Of a stretch of 64,000 nt of DNA, positions 44,689 to 56,949 are shown piece after piece. The notes beneath the pieces were generated by a model that did no database searches, was not told the origin of the DNA, and saw nothing but the letters and a program-made list of their open reading frames with translations. The stretch is taken from positions 16,618,846 to 16,682,845 of the forward strand of contig NC_088779.1 of the NCBI RefSeq assembly GCF_954871325.1, written 5' to 3'. Every line of letters starts with the position of its first letter. The first letter of the stretch is position 1. The DNA is from Gordionus sp. m RMFG-2023. Taxonomy: Eukaryota > Nematomorpha > Gordioida > Chordodea > Parachordodidae. The position numbers were made by a program, and so were the translations under genes.

Positions 44689-45111
44689 CTAAAAAAAATA
44701 CTTATAAATATATAAAATACACTTATCCAGGTTTATCGCACTTAGACTTCCCCAAATTTCTTTATTTTTAAGATGTTTTTCTTCTTGAAGTTTCGATTTG
44801 AAAAAAATTGAACATGGAAGATTCAATCGACGTTGAGATCGTGATTTATGAGTTGGGTAAAGAGTCCTGACAGGATAAAAACACCGATAGATTATATCAG
44901 GCGAGTAAAAATGCAGCAATTTGTCAGATACAAGACCATATTTATCAGCATCCCTGGGATTTTTATGTATGTTGGAAAAAATCAGTCCATCTTTAACCAA
45001 ATTGGATATTGGCGGAAAAGTCATATTAAAATTATTCCATTCTCTTTCACAAAGTACCAGCCTTAAGATCAGTAGCAAATAAAGGATCTTGCAATATTTA
45101 AAAAAAATCAT
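44689..45111 (-). CDS. Putative secreted protein, 140 aa
   Basis: Starts MIFFKYCKILYLLLILRLVL with a short basic start and a strong hydrophobic core, then CEREWNNF: a convincing signal peptide, cleavage probably near residue 21-22. The rest contains NMTFPPISNLVKDGLIFSN, DADKYGLVSDKLLHFYSPD and a basic KSRSQRRLNLPCSIFFKSK, with few cysteines. No transposon motif is present. An AATAAA lies about 60 bp downstream. The last 15 codons are AT-rich and a GT-AG splice near 44740-44660 could replace them with a tail ending EEGGGRVVAI. Function unknown. Confidence 0.5.
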   Translation of the reverse strand: MIFFKYCKILYLLLILRLVLCEREWNNFNMTFPPISNLVKDGLIFSNIHKNPRDADKYGLVSDKLLHFYSPDIIYRCFYPVRTLYPTHKSRSQRRLNLPCSIFFKSKLQEEKHLKNKEIWGSLSAINLDKCILYIYKYFF

Positions 45112-46189
45112 TTTATTTCTATTAGATTAGAATTCTATCAAGATATTAAAAAAAGGTTAGAGTATCTTATGACGCTGTTTGTAGTAAAAATATATTGTAA
45201 CTAAATGGTTTGAGAGTCGTTGGATATGTATGCTATAAGGTTTGAAAATGAACTAATAGAAATTTAGATAATTGAGAAAAGGCACATATTTATATAAGTT
45301 TTTAATGTTATTGAGAAGAACAATCAAATAGTGGGGGGGGGGCGGAGGTGAGTGATAATCTATATGCAGTGGTACCAAAAAAATGTAATATGCGAATGTT
45401 TCATCATAAAATTGATTTTACAGCTCTTATTTGCATAGATTAAGTAAAAGCGCGATATGAAACTTCTAGATTAAATATCAATCATCCCAAATCTTCCAGT
45501 GATAGTAAAAACGAGATTCCAGGGTCAAAGATGTGAGAGCAATATCTCATGCTGCCGCAAGGCTATAGGAGGTCTTACACCTACCAATACAGGCAATTAA
45601 AATTCGAGTCAAATGACAGATTGAGAATATTTATAAAATGTTTTAAAAAAATCTGTTTTTATAATTTTTATAAAAACTAAATTATATCATACTAAGTTAT
45701 TCTCCAAATTTATTTAAGTATCTAAATACAAAAATGTGGTATTTGTATCTACATATAGATATATTTTAGAGGCTTTATCTATCTTTAGCTACATTTTGAT
45801 ATAATTTTATTTTACATTTTTTTTATATTAAAAAAATTATATTTTAACTAATTCATTAATATTATAAAAACAAATCGGAGAAATATTTTATACAATTTAA
45901 AATTCATTCTTATTTCAAACTTGATTAGACTTAATACAAATGGACGAAAATTAAAAATAATTATTTGATGAAATATCAAGTTTATAACTAATTGTAGATA
46001 ACCTCTGAAAAAATCAAATAATTAATTTGACAGCATTCCATAGAGGATATGATTATGTATATAATGATAAAATTTTTTACTCTTTCAAATGATATTTTTT
46101 TTAAATGAGTGTCAGGATTTCAGTATATATAAAGATTATCCCAATATAAAATTGTTATTCAAAAATTATAATAATAAACTTTCGTCAAG
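45112..46189. other. Intergenic AT-rich stretch
   Basis: A nine-base G run at about 45333-45342 and a less AT-rich patch at 45500-45600 are notable, but no gene was recognised. aagtatctaaatac...gtatttgtatct (45715-45760) recalls the agatac-rich start of the dispersed repeat at 23886. Confidence 0.35.
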
Positions 46190-46191
46190 TA

Positions 46192-47266
46192 GGGAAGACC
46201 GGGGTGCATTTTGAAAATTTACCATAAAAATTTTAAACAAGAGTCAAACACAACAATTTACAGATCAATGTGTAGCCCCATCCCTCATCTACAAGATAAA
46301 ATAGTGTAGCCCTCTACCTATAATATTTTAGGAGCTATGATTAGTTATGTCAAACTATTCATTTTCGCCATTTTACCCTGGGTACAGGGTAAATGGGTAA
46401 GCAGGTTAAAATAATATTTGATATATATTTGTTTTATTTAACAAATATTATAAATTTAAGATATATTTATGATTTTTATTTACAAACTAATCAATACAAT
46501 AAGGACATGTAAAGTAATTATCATAATTAGCACATTTAGAATGCGCCCATTCAAGGCACATTGTCAATTTAAATACAAATAAATTTAATTACTTGTTTAG
46601 GCTTTAATCCCATAAATGACCTACTTGCTTCTGATATGTAGTCACATAATCTAGATTCTCTTCATTTGAAAATATTTATTTATGGTGATCTGAACTTTTA
46701 ATACCATTTTTATATCTTCTTCTCAACGTTGGATATGGTATTTTATATTTCTTAGCAGACAAATTCAATGAAGTATTATTTGTTATTTTATGGCTATATC
46801 TATTATATTTACATCTCTGAATATTGTTTCTCTTTTATAATATCTCATTATTTGATTGATGCAATAAAAATTATAATAAATGAATGAAAAATTTAATGTG
46901 AATAATTATATATTTTAACCGTTTTACCCATAACAGCTTTACCCCAAGGTAACATATATTATAAAAACCGTTATTACGTGACTTCTAGTATAGCTATCGA
47001 TGTCAAATAAATTTTATTTTATGCTAATACATTAAGGAACAAGTGTGCCAAATTTTGAATCCTAAGGTTAGAGAATAATTTTTATATTTTTTGGATAAAA
47101 AACAGTTTTTTGACAAAATATAAAAACCAGGTAAGTTTTTTAAAAAATGAACATAGGTAGGAAATTAGATATAAAAATATATCTTCACACCAAATTTAAA
47201 ATCTTTGTGCTTAAGGGTAAAAAGTTAACATTGTTACCCCGTCAATCGCTTTACCCCGGTCATTCC
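46192..47266 (-). mobile_element. Pogo-like transposon, internally deleted
   Basis: TA flanks (46190-46191, 47267-47268) and ends gggaagaccggggtgc and ccccggtcattcc belong to the GGGGAGACCGGGG family. On the minus strand 46786-46676 reads LSAKKYKIPYPTLRRRYKNG, an HTH_psq DNA-binding motif of pogo-like transposases; 46561-46487 reads MCLEWAHSKC...YFTCPYCID, the closing C..W.H..C..C..C finger. The DDE domain between them is gone. This copy identifies the otherwise non-coding elements A and B as pogo-type. Confidence 0.8.
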
Positions 47267-47458
47267 TACCCCGCTAGAAAGATTTTTAGTGTGGTTTACA
47301 GATAAACGGATATGCCTTAATGGTGAAAATCTTGATAATGTCCTAAGGATTATTTTATATATGTATCAATAAAATCAAATATTTATTATTTATTAAATAT
47401 TTTATATATGTATTATTAAAATCTAACAATTATTGTTTATTATTTAATTATGTATTTA

Positions 47459-48546
47459 CACTTCCTAATGAACTGATATCTTTGTTGATCTAGCAATAAA
47501 TCTCTGTCAATTTTAAAACAATTCAATAAAATTCCTAGATCAATGATTTCTGCAATTTTTATCAAAATCAATAAGGTCCAAAGTAATGAACATTCGAAGT
47601 TGGACAAAATTCGAATTTTCCAACATGTAAAAATTTATTATTTATTAAACTTTATAATTTGACAAAAACATGAAAACATCAACATTTAAAATTAATTTGA
47701 GTCAAATGGCCATTAGCTTGATACATGTTTTGAGAATCTACCTATTCATTGATTGCATAATCAACAATTCCTTGATCTAATCGATTCCATTTTTCTACAA
47801 GTTGCTGTTTGGGATGGTCAACGCGTATGTGGGCTTGACTGCAACGTGCACCCTAGCATTTTGCAGATTTACTGGTGGAGTTACTATAAATAGCTTTTTA
47901 TTATGAACCATATGAAATGAACTAACCTCTGAAGGTATTAAAAGGTTGTTTCCTACCATATGTGCAATCGTATTCGCATCAGCTAGGTTTTAATTAGGTT
48001 CCTTTTTTAAGCATTTCAGTTGTAGCACTTTGTGGATAATCCGATTAACTAAAGTTTGCGGTATACCCATTTATCGGGATACTTGAATTCTTCTATGGGT
48101 GCCAGGTAGGTTTTCTTGGCTCAGTACTAGTGTTTTAATAGAAAATTCTCCATAGTACATGGGGTGTGAACTACCACCACCATACCGTTTTTCTCCGATG
48201 CGACATCAGTTTCTTTTAGGAAATACTTTCAAAAAATTTTTGGCTCCATAATGTTTTTCTGGTCTTAAATTTTTTAATTCAAGTCATCTTTACTGAAAAC
48301 ATTTTTTTTAATATCGACTGCTTTAAATGTAAGTTTAATAAAATATATATATTCACATTTTTGAGAGTTCGAATTTTTTTTGTCCAACTTTGAATATACA
48401 TAACTTTGGACCCTGCTGATAGAATTTAATGAAATTTGCAAAAACATTTATAATATATCCCTCTCACAATCTATAAAATCTTATTGAATATTTTTTACAA
48501 TTGACAAATTTATTGTTAAAAAAAATATAGCAATTGAAACACAGTG
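47459..48546 (-). mobile_element. Tc1/mariner-type transposon, internally deleted
   Basis: TA flanks, and long (~200 bp) inverted ends starting cact and ending agtg, sharing ggtccaaagt, gttggacaaaattcgaa and attcaataaaat. The minus strand keeps transposase pieces: IPQTLVNRIIHKVLQLKCLKK, HNKKLFIVTPPVNLQNARVH, and near the end QQLVEKWNRLDQGIVDYAINE. These correspond to the HTH, the first catalytic region, and the C-terminus of Tc-type transposases in order; the segment with the second catalytic Asp and third acidic residue is absent. Dead copy. Confidence 0.8.
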
Positions 48547-48599
48547 TAGATGAGATATCAACTCAATAAATTTTTTAGCTCAATTAGAAATTTGAATAA

Positions 48600-50606
48600 C
48601 AAATAATTCCATACCTAATAGATAACTTTTTGGCCCGATCTTTTAATTTCGGAATTGAGAGAACATCATTAGAAAGGATCGAATTCAAAATTTTAGCATC
48701 CTAATGTCTAAAGTGCCAAAGATGTCTAACGTCTTTTATTATTAAGGATTTTTTAAAATAATAATGTTGCAATTTTTATTTTTTTCGCTTTCCGAATTTC
48801 TTTGAATTTAATATTTTAGTATTCACTTACATTATAACTAATATGTAAAAAAATTTAGATTTGGGACAACTACGGATTTTTTAGTTGTGATATTACAAAA
48901 AAAAATAAATGAATATTTTTTTAAAAAATAGATGGCGCTCCTACATAAAATAATTTTTTGGAAAATAATTATACATGAATAATAAGATTTTCCAGAATAA
49001 ATATCATAAAATGAGAGTATTTAGCTACGGTCTTTTCCTTGTAAAAATTTAAATTTTGAAAAAAGTTATTTTATTAATTTTCAAATAATATTTTTTTGAT
49101 GCTTGATAATTACGTTTTGCAATAAATTGTGAGTATGCCCAGTCGTCGTTGATAGATTCACTATTAAAAAAAAATTTGATATAAAGAGAAGATCTGGTGC
49201 CGCTGGATAAACAAAAGAATTTCCTCTTCCTTTAAGATGAAAATATTTTGCACAAATCCTAACCACCAATCGCATTCTTACAAACAGGTCACATCTAATT
49301 TCATGAATCAACAGATCCTCAATCAAAAGTTTTTCACATGAATTTACTATATTCTCCATATTAAACGCCTGCGAATTGGAAGATATTTTGGAATTGAGCT
49401 TAATTAAACCAATTGAAAACACTGCGTGAATTTTTTGTATCCTAGGTATTGAGATAGTTATTAAATCTCTCCCTTAGCCTTAACTCTTCTGCTACATATT
49501 CTGGTATAATGACATAAGAAAAATTTATACGCTCTCCCGCATATTTATAAAATTGTACAGGTATAAATTTGATTTGAATAAGGTCTTAAGTTTGTCTTGG
49601 CAACTAACTTTGGATTGTTATATCTAGATATTTTGGCTATCTTTTTTTTGATAATTTTTTTTTAATAGGAGATATTCTAATTTCGTTTAAAGTAATATTG
49701 TATCTATTTATGTGGATGCTGTAATGATATTATTTATTTAATATTCGCTGTCAGAATTTATATTTAAATTTTCTAAATAATTTTGTGATAAACATTTAAG
49801 ACATATATCATAAATATTATGTTCCGCTTCAATGTTATGAAATTAAGTCATCCATGTCATAACTTTGGACAGATTCTTTTTATAATTAATTAGATTTTTT
49901 AAAAGGATTACATTAAAAATAATTTTATGAAAAATATATAATTAATATCGAAATATTTGTAAAATCGAAATTAATTAATAGCAGAGCAGGTACATGAAAA
50001 CTGGCTTTTTATCTTTCAACAATTAATTATTTATTTTCTTGCAGGAGATCATAACTATCTTTTTATGAAATTTAATCTAAAAACAACTAATTTTTACAAA
50101 TTAGCCTATCAACGGCGACTTAAATAATATTTCTTTATATTAATACTGGAAAATCTTATTATTTAATTTAAAAAATAATATAATAAAATAATTTTAACGA
50201 AAATGAATTATTTTTGAAAAAATATAAATTGAATTTTTAATCGCAATAACTAAAAATCTTTTGCAAGAATAATAAAATAATAATTTCAAAAAAATTCGGA
50301 TAGCGAAACCCTTGGAGCTCTAGGGTTCATAATTCAAAACGTAAATAAAAACCGCGCATTATTATTTTATAAAAATCTTATATTTAATAAAAGGCCTTTT
50401 ATAGTTACTATTTTTAATATTTTGAACTTACCTCGATTTTAAAAATTCGTTTTACGAAAAAAGTTATTTTCGGCACTTTTGACCATTTATATCTCAGGTA
50501 TTAATACAATTGGATTCGATGCTTTCTAATGATGTTATATCAGTATGCAAAATTCTCAAAATTAAAAAGGTCGGGCCAAAAATTTATCGATTTATGGAAT
50601 TACCGT
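48600..50606. mobile_element. Unclassified element with ~430-bp inverted repeats
   Basis: The arm at about 48600-49000 pairs in reverse with 50140-50606: shared taattccata, tttttggcccgatc, aacatcattagaaag, atcgaatt, cgctttccgaatttctttg and aataataagattttccag. Between the arms lie protein-like minus-strand frames (49081-49590). Neither terminal repeats nor protein match a transposon superfamily I know. No target duplication identified. Confidence 0.6.
49081..49422 (-). CDS. Unknown protein inside the long-TIR element
   Basis: 113 codons: FSIGLIKLNSKISSNSQAF, CEKLLIEDLLIHEIRCDLF, RLVVRICAKYFHLKGRGNSF and VYPAAPDLLF. A second protein-like stretch lies just upstream (about 49590-49430) in another frame: IPVQFYKYAGERINFSYVI and PEYVAEELRLRERFNNYLN. 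No intron with proper sites joins them. Not recognised. It could be the element's transposition protein or captured DNA. Confidence 0.4.
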   Translation of the reverse strand: MFSIGLIKLNSKISSNSQAFNMENIVNSCEKLLIEDLLIHEIRCDLFVRMRLVVRICAKYFHLKGRGNSFVYPAAPDLLFISNFFLIVNLSTTTGHTHNLLQNVIIKHQKNII

Positions 50607-50757
50607 AAAATCCTATACACAAGTATAATAAAAATTGTAATTGAGTATATTTGTAAGATTTATCTAGATACGTTGTAAGAAATCTGAACGCTGATGAAAA
50701 CGGCCTTACTTTTACATTTTTGAAGAAAAGGAAATTCATTCTTTACTTGTTTTAAAG

Positions 50758-50956
50758 GGTAAAGAGTTACTTTTTTTAACTTGAAGAAACATCATAATAT
50801 ATGGTCAATTGTAATTTTTTATTATCTTCTTGTATATATATATATATATACTATTCTATATTATTCAATTTATAATATAAATATGCTATATTATTGTATA
50901 ACAAATATATTATCGAATAACGTTGAATATTATAACCTTTTAAAATATATGAAAAA
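50758..50956 (-). repeat. LTR of the Gypsy fossil (left)
   Basis: 3' LTR in element orientation; contains a tata dinucleotide run. Paired with 54379-54545. Confidence 0.65.
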
Positions 50957-53900
50957 TAGCATATCTTATTTCCCACCAAGTTCAAATTAGTCTATTAATA
51001 TTTTGTTTACATTCGTTCTCTCGTTGATGTCGATTTTGAATTCTTTCTTGACTTGGTTTAATTGTTTCTACTATTTTATCTTCTCCTAATTTTATATTAT
51101 CATAATTGATTCGGGTTCAACTTCGTAGTTGGCTGGCGTCTTTTTCTTCTAAATTATAAGAAATATCCAAACTAAATCGTTTTCTCCAAAATGAACTGGT
51201 TAGGATAACTATAGAAGTTTCTAATTATAATAGAAGGTTCGACCCAGTCCAATAAAGTATTTAGTCTCCTTCCCATAAATTGTTTTGCTGCTTCGTTAAT
51301 GATTGTTCTGAATTTCTATACGTAAATAGCACATCATTTAAGTATTTTTCCCCATTATTGGTTTGTTCTCTATTTGCGAAATATCGATTTTTGATAGTCT
51401 GAATGCATCTACTAAACCATTACTTCTCGAGTGATACAGTGTAATTTTTATATGTTGCATATTCTTGTATTTACACCATTTATCAAATTCATTTGAAATA
51501 AATTGTAGAACCATTGTCATACCATATCGAGTAACCCATTTTTCTAATCTATTTATTAAATTCTTACTTGTTGTACCACTATCGATCTCAATCCATTTTC
51601 AGTAAGCATCGATTCCCACCAGCCAACAAAATCCGTCCAGTGGGCAGAAAAATCTAATTTTTCCCAGGTGTGCGATGGCGGATTCCAGAGTATACGGCAA
51701 CACCTGGTATATCTCAGCGTTGTTTTTGACATCCTACACAGCTGTTAACTTTTTCAACATCTTTATCTAATTATTCCACCATGCACCCGGATGCCCAGTA
51801 TGCAATATATGTAAAACTCTAGTTTGAGGTGAGTACGGAATGATAATCTGCCATTCCAAAACAAATTAGCATCGTCATTTTCTATTTCATCTATTATTTT
51901 TCTAAAAGCTTGTAATTCTGGTGCTTGTTTTGTATATTTGTACCACTTATTAATATTTTTACTCTTCTTAAAATTAAATTTTTGCGGTTTCTTCTCTAAG
52001 TTCTTTTCTAGATAGTAATGTGTCATAAGTAAGATTTTTTATATAAATCATTCCATCATCATTTTTCTCTATTGGAGCGCCATCGTAATCATATGCAGAT
52101 AGTTTATAGGCCTAACGTAATAATCGTTGATTTGTTAATAAACTTAAATCCCTTTCATTGCCATATATCTTTATTAGAGGTTTTTTGTTCGTATCATAAA
52201 CTTACGTCCATACAAATAGCTATGAAATTTTTCTATGCCGTTTATTATTGCTTTAGCTTCTTTGTTTATTGTAGAATAATTATTTTCAGCGTCTTAATGT
52301 TCTTGAGGTGTATACGCTAATGGAAATTCGTCTCCGTTATTATATTATTGCAAAAGTACCGCTCCAAACCCTTGGTCAGATGCACCTGTTTCTAATATTA
52401 ACTCGAGGTCCTGTTTAAAAACTGTATAGTATTTTATTCTGTTACTATTCCTTTTGCTCTTTCAAATAATGTACATCTTTTTTACAATTACATTTAACAT
52501 TTTTACTAATTTTAATATGTAATTCGGCGATAATTAAATATAAGTTTGGTATGAACCGTGTATGATAGTTTAATATATATAAAAAAGGTTTTATCTCATG
52601 TCTATCTTTTGGATGGATATTTTTTTATTGCTATTATTTTCTTTTTATCTGGGTGTATTCCATTTTCATCTATTATGTATCCTAAAGATGATACTTTTTC
52701 TTTCATAAAATTTATTTTGCTTGTTATGACTTTTAATCCCGCATTTTGTAATTTTTTGAGGACTTGTTTAATATTTTGTACCATGTTTATCATTTTTATC
52801 AATGATTATAACATTGTCTAAATAAACTGCAGTATCTTTACAGCGAGCTAATAAATCGTTGAAATATTATTAGTGATATAGCTATAACTAAAGGTAATCT
52901 TAGCGGTAGTATCCATTTGGTATTAGCATAGTTAAAAATGCGATTCTTCGTCAATACTCATTTGTAGATATGCATCTTTTAGATCTAATGTTGTAAACTT
53001 ATTTCAATTAGCGATCTTTGCGATTAATTCTTCAAACGTTGGTAGAATGTGATAATCTTTTAGTAAAAATTTATTCCATGTTACTTTGACCACATAATCG
53101 TAATTCACCTGAACTTTTGTGTACCGCTACCATGTACTCCAGTTTACTCTTGTTGTTGATGGATCTATTTTCTTTATTATGCTATTTTCTTCCAAACGTT
53201 TCAGTTCATTATCAATTTCTTTTTAAAGGCAAAGGTATTCTTGCTTGTAGAGCTATTGGTTTTGTATTTTCTTCTAAGTAGTTTTACTGGTTCTACATTT
53301 TTTTATTAATCCTAATTTATTAACATACACAGTAGCAAATTCTTTATATTTTTTTATCATCTAATTGAACTTTTAAATAAGCTTCTCCTATAATTTTTAT
53401 TGTACTGTTTCCTTGTGTAGTTAAAGTTCTAAACATTCTAAGTTTTGACCTTCCAATTTTATTCCATAATGTTGCATTAATGATTGTTACTGCTGAGCCT
53501 GTATCATATTCCATTTTAATTTCGTGTTTGTTTATTAATACCATAATTAATAGGTGCTGTCCATATTTGTAGACTTTATTGAGAAATCTGAATCATCGTA
53601 GTTACTATTGCAATTTGTACCATAAACTTTCCCCTCATTTTTACAACACACGGAAAAGTGGTTTAATTTCTTACATTTGTTGCACGTTTTAAAAATAGCA
53701 CAGTTTTCATGTAATATTATTATTCGTGTGGTAATTTTTATAATATTGAACTGGTTTTCTTTTTACCTATGTTTTATTATCATTTTAGTCGTCTCTTTAA
53801 ATTTATAAACCATTTAATATTATTTATTTTAAACCGGCCCGTTCTATCGTCAAAGCCATTTCTATAACCTTGTATAAGCTTAACGGTTGCTCTTCGTCTC

Positions 53901-54378
53901 TAGTATCTGGGTATCTATAGTTCTTTATCTAGGTGCGACATCTTTAATTCAGCGATTAATTGATCACGAATTCGTAGTTCTATATTATCTTTAAATTCAC
54001 AGTTCCTTTATATTTTTTAAACAACTCATTACTGATTCTGCTTGTCCGCGTAATCTAATAACAATTTTTAATGCCAAGACAGTTCTTTCGTCTTTAAAAA
54101 GTTGTTTAAAAATTTTATAAATCTGCCCATAACATATCAATTTTCCTTGGAAATAATAATTTTTCTATATCTGTTATTATATTTATTCCTTCATATGCTA
54201 TGATTTTTTCAAAGTTGCGTCTGTTTGAGGATATTCTTTACTTTCAAAATAATTAACTAATAATGTAATTTTTGAAATATCACCCATGATTTAATTCTAT
54301 TTAATATTTAACATGAAGACCACGTCTGTTTTTTTTCTCGTGGCTAATTTTATAACTTGAAGCAACCTTTTAATATAA

Positions 54379-54545
54379 GGTGAAGAGTAACACTTTTTAT
54401 TCTCAATTCTTTTATATATACTATTCTATAATTATACAATTTAAATTGACCTTTTATATAATATTAAATATAAATACAAGTTATTATTAAACAAATATAT
54501 TATTCAAATAACGTTGAATATTATAACCTTTTAAAATATATGAAA
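54379..54545 (-). repeat. LTR of the Gypsy fossil (right)
   Basis: 5' LTR in element orientation, paired with 50758-50956. Boundaries are approximate because both copies are diverged. Confidence 0.65.
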
Positions 54546-55540
54546 CATAACAATTACGCATCATATCAAAACATTACTTTAAATTTTTACAAAGATATGG
54601 AAAAAATTTTTTCTATTTAATTATATATATTTTTTTAAATTATAAAAATTTAGGCTAGGTTTTTAAATCAAATCAAACCAATTCATTTTTTAATATTTAT
54701 TAAATTTTGTTGAATTTTATAGTCAAGATTGTTAATCGAATGAATATTGAATCAATCAAGGTCTGTTAATTTATATTTTCCAATATTATTTTATTTTATA
54801 AATATTAGGTGTCAATTATACTTTAAGATATATATATATAGACAAATAAATATATATTTTAATTATATTATAAATATAATATTTCTTTCTTTCTTTCTCA
54901 TTGGTATGATTATTAATATATTTTTTTTTAATTAGGGGAGCATATCGTAATCAGAAAGTGCGTTTACTATTTATGTCAAAATAAATAAGAAAAATTGAGA
55001 AGCTAGGTCTGGAAAACCAATACAGAACCGATGAAACTCTAAGCTTTTTTTGTGGTATGATGGACTGCTTAGCCTTTGTTTCCTTATGTGATATGGTCGA
55101 TGACATTCCTAAGAATAGTTACTCCTAACATTGAAAAAAATTCTCGATTTTAAAAATTATATCGATAGAGTATCAAGATAAGTCGTAAAAAGGAATTCTC
55201 AGACAAGTTGAACTAGCCTCGATTTTTACCGGAAATCTGAAATGTGAACCAGAGTACCCTATCTAACGAAAAACGTACTAACAATCAATATGAAAGACAA
55301 TCATTTTTCTAACCTAGTTAGAAAAAAAACATCTATCAATCAGGGTGCTGATTAAAAAAAATGAAATGTGAGATGGGATCAGACAAGACCAAACTAAAAC
55401 GATTGGTAAATCCAGAAGTTTAATACACAAGTTCAACTAAAAGTATTTACAAAAAATACCTTGATGGGGTGCATGGCTTGCCAGATTTCATAAGAGAAAT
55501 GTTAATGTTAGATGTCAACCTATATAATTATTATCAAATA
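54546..55540. other. Stretch without recognised features
   Basis: The part at 54950-55500 is less AT-rich and may once have been coding, but translation on both strands gives many stops and no familiar motif. Confidence 0.35.
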
Positions 55541-55689
55541 TTTATTTTATATATATATATATGTGTTAGCGTCAATGTGAATTTTCCGGCAATGTATACA
55601 TTGCCGTAATTTTTTCGGCAATATGATGTAGTTGTAGTAGGTAGGATGAATGTGAGATTTCGGCAATGTGTTATTTTTGTAATATTATA

Positions 55690-56945
55690 TTATTAATAAT
55701 TTTGTCTTTATTATTAATAATTTTTTAAGATTAATATTTTTCTTTATAATTTATAACATTATTTTTTAGATATAATATAATGTTTTTTTAATATGATATT
55801 TTTAAAATATAATATTTTTATAGGATCATTTTTTGTATATTTATTTTTTATGTATTTTTTTTCTGATATTTTAATTTTTCATTATTTTTTTAAATATAAT
55901 TTTTGATTGATATTTTTTTTAAAATATATTGAAATAATATATTTTAATATATTATATATTAATTTTTATATATATTTTTTGATTGATATTTTTTTTAATA
56001 TGATAATTTTTTATATATTTATTTTTTACGTAGATTTTTTCTTGATATATCATTTGATAGCTAAATTTTTTTTTATTTTTTGTGTTATATAAATTTTTAA
56101 ATAAATTTTTAGAGGTAATATATTTTAATTTGTTATTTAAATATATTTTTTGATTGATATTTTTTTTAAATATATTTTTTAGATAATATATTTTAATTTG
56201 TTATATTATTTTTTGAAATATATTTTTTGATTGATATTTTTTTTTAATATAATGATTTTTTATGTATTTATTTTTAACGTAAATTTTTTCTTGTATTTGA
56301 CAGCTAAATTTTTTCTTGATATATTTTTTGTTATATTATTTTTTTAAATATATTTTTTGATTGATATTTTTTATTAAATATTTTTTAGATTATATTTTAA
56401 TTTGTTATATTATTTTAATTTGTTATATTATTTTATGAAATATATTTTTTGATTGATATTTTTTTTAATATAATGATTTTTTATGAATTTATTTTTCACG
56501 TAAATTTTTTCTTGATATATTTTTTGATAGCTAAATTTATTTTTATTTTTTGTGTTATATTATTTTTTTAAATATATTTTTTGATTGATATTTTTTTTAA
56601 ATATTTTTTAGATTGGATTTTAATTTGTTATATTGTTTTATGAAATATATTTTTTGATTGATATTTTTTTTAATATGATTTTTATGTATTTATTTTTTAT
56701 GTATTTATTTTTCACGTAAATTTTTTCTTGATATATATTTTGATAGCTAAATTTTTTTTTATTTGTGTTATATTATTTATTTAAATATATTTTTTGATTG
56801 ATATTTTTTTTTAGAGATAATATATTTTAATTTGTCATAATTTTTTTAAATATATTTTTTGATTGATATTTTTTTTAAATGATTTTTATATAATTTATTT
56901 TTAACGTAATTTTTTCTATTTTATATCTTTTGATTGCTAATTTTT
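55690..56945. repeat. AT-rich tandem array
   Basis: Roughly ten occurrences of tttttgattgatattttttt, alternating with tatgtatttattttt, acgtaaattttttcttga and gatagctaaattttt blocks, form a higher-order tandem array of diverged units. Apparent hydrophobic open frames here are low-complexity artefacts. Confidence 0.75.
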
Positions 56946-56949
56946 TAGG

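Larger units (their letters stand above)
50758..54545 (-). mobile_element. Gypsy-type LTR retrotransposon fossil
   Basis: Two related terminal repeats, about 50758-50956 and 54379-54545, share aataacgttgaatattataa and ccttttaaaatatatg. Between them, on the minus strand, are recognisable parts in Gypsy order: gag with a nucleocapsid knuckle near 53.65 kb, protease (DTGS) near 53.5 kb, reverse transcriptase near 52.6-53.2 kb, RNase H region, and integrase near 51.2-52.0 kb. It is broken in many places, well over ten, and the LTRs differ noticeably, so it is old. No envelope gene is seen. Confidence 0.8.

Noticed and set aside
45500-45600. tRNA- or snRNA-like patch of higher GC content
   Set aside because: No cloverleaf or conserved snRNA motif could be drawn from either strand.
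54950-55500. Merlin or other DDE transposase remnant
   Set aside because: Base composition suggests former coding, but no catalytic or zinc motif was identified in any frame.
55907-56092. Hydrophobic membrane protein
   Set aside because: The frame is a translation of T-rich tandem array units and recurs as noise through the array.
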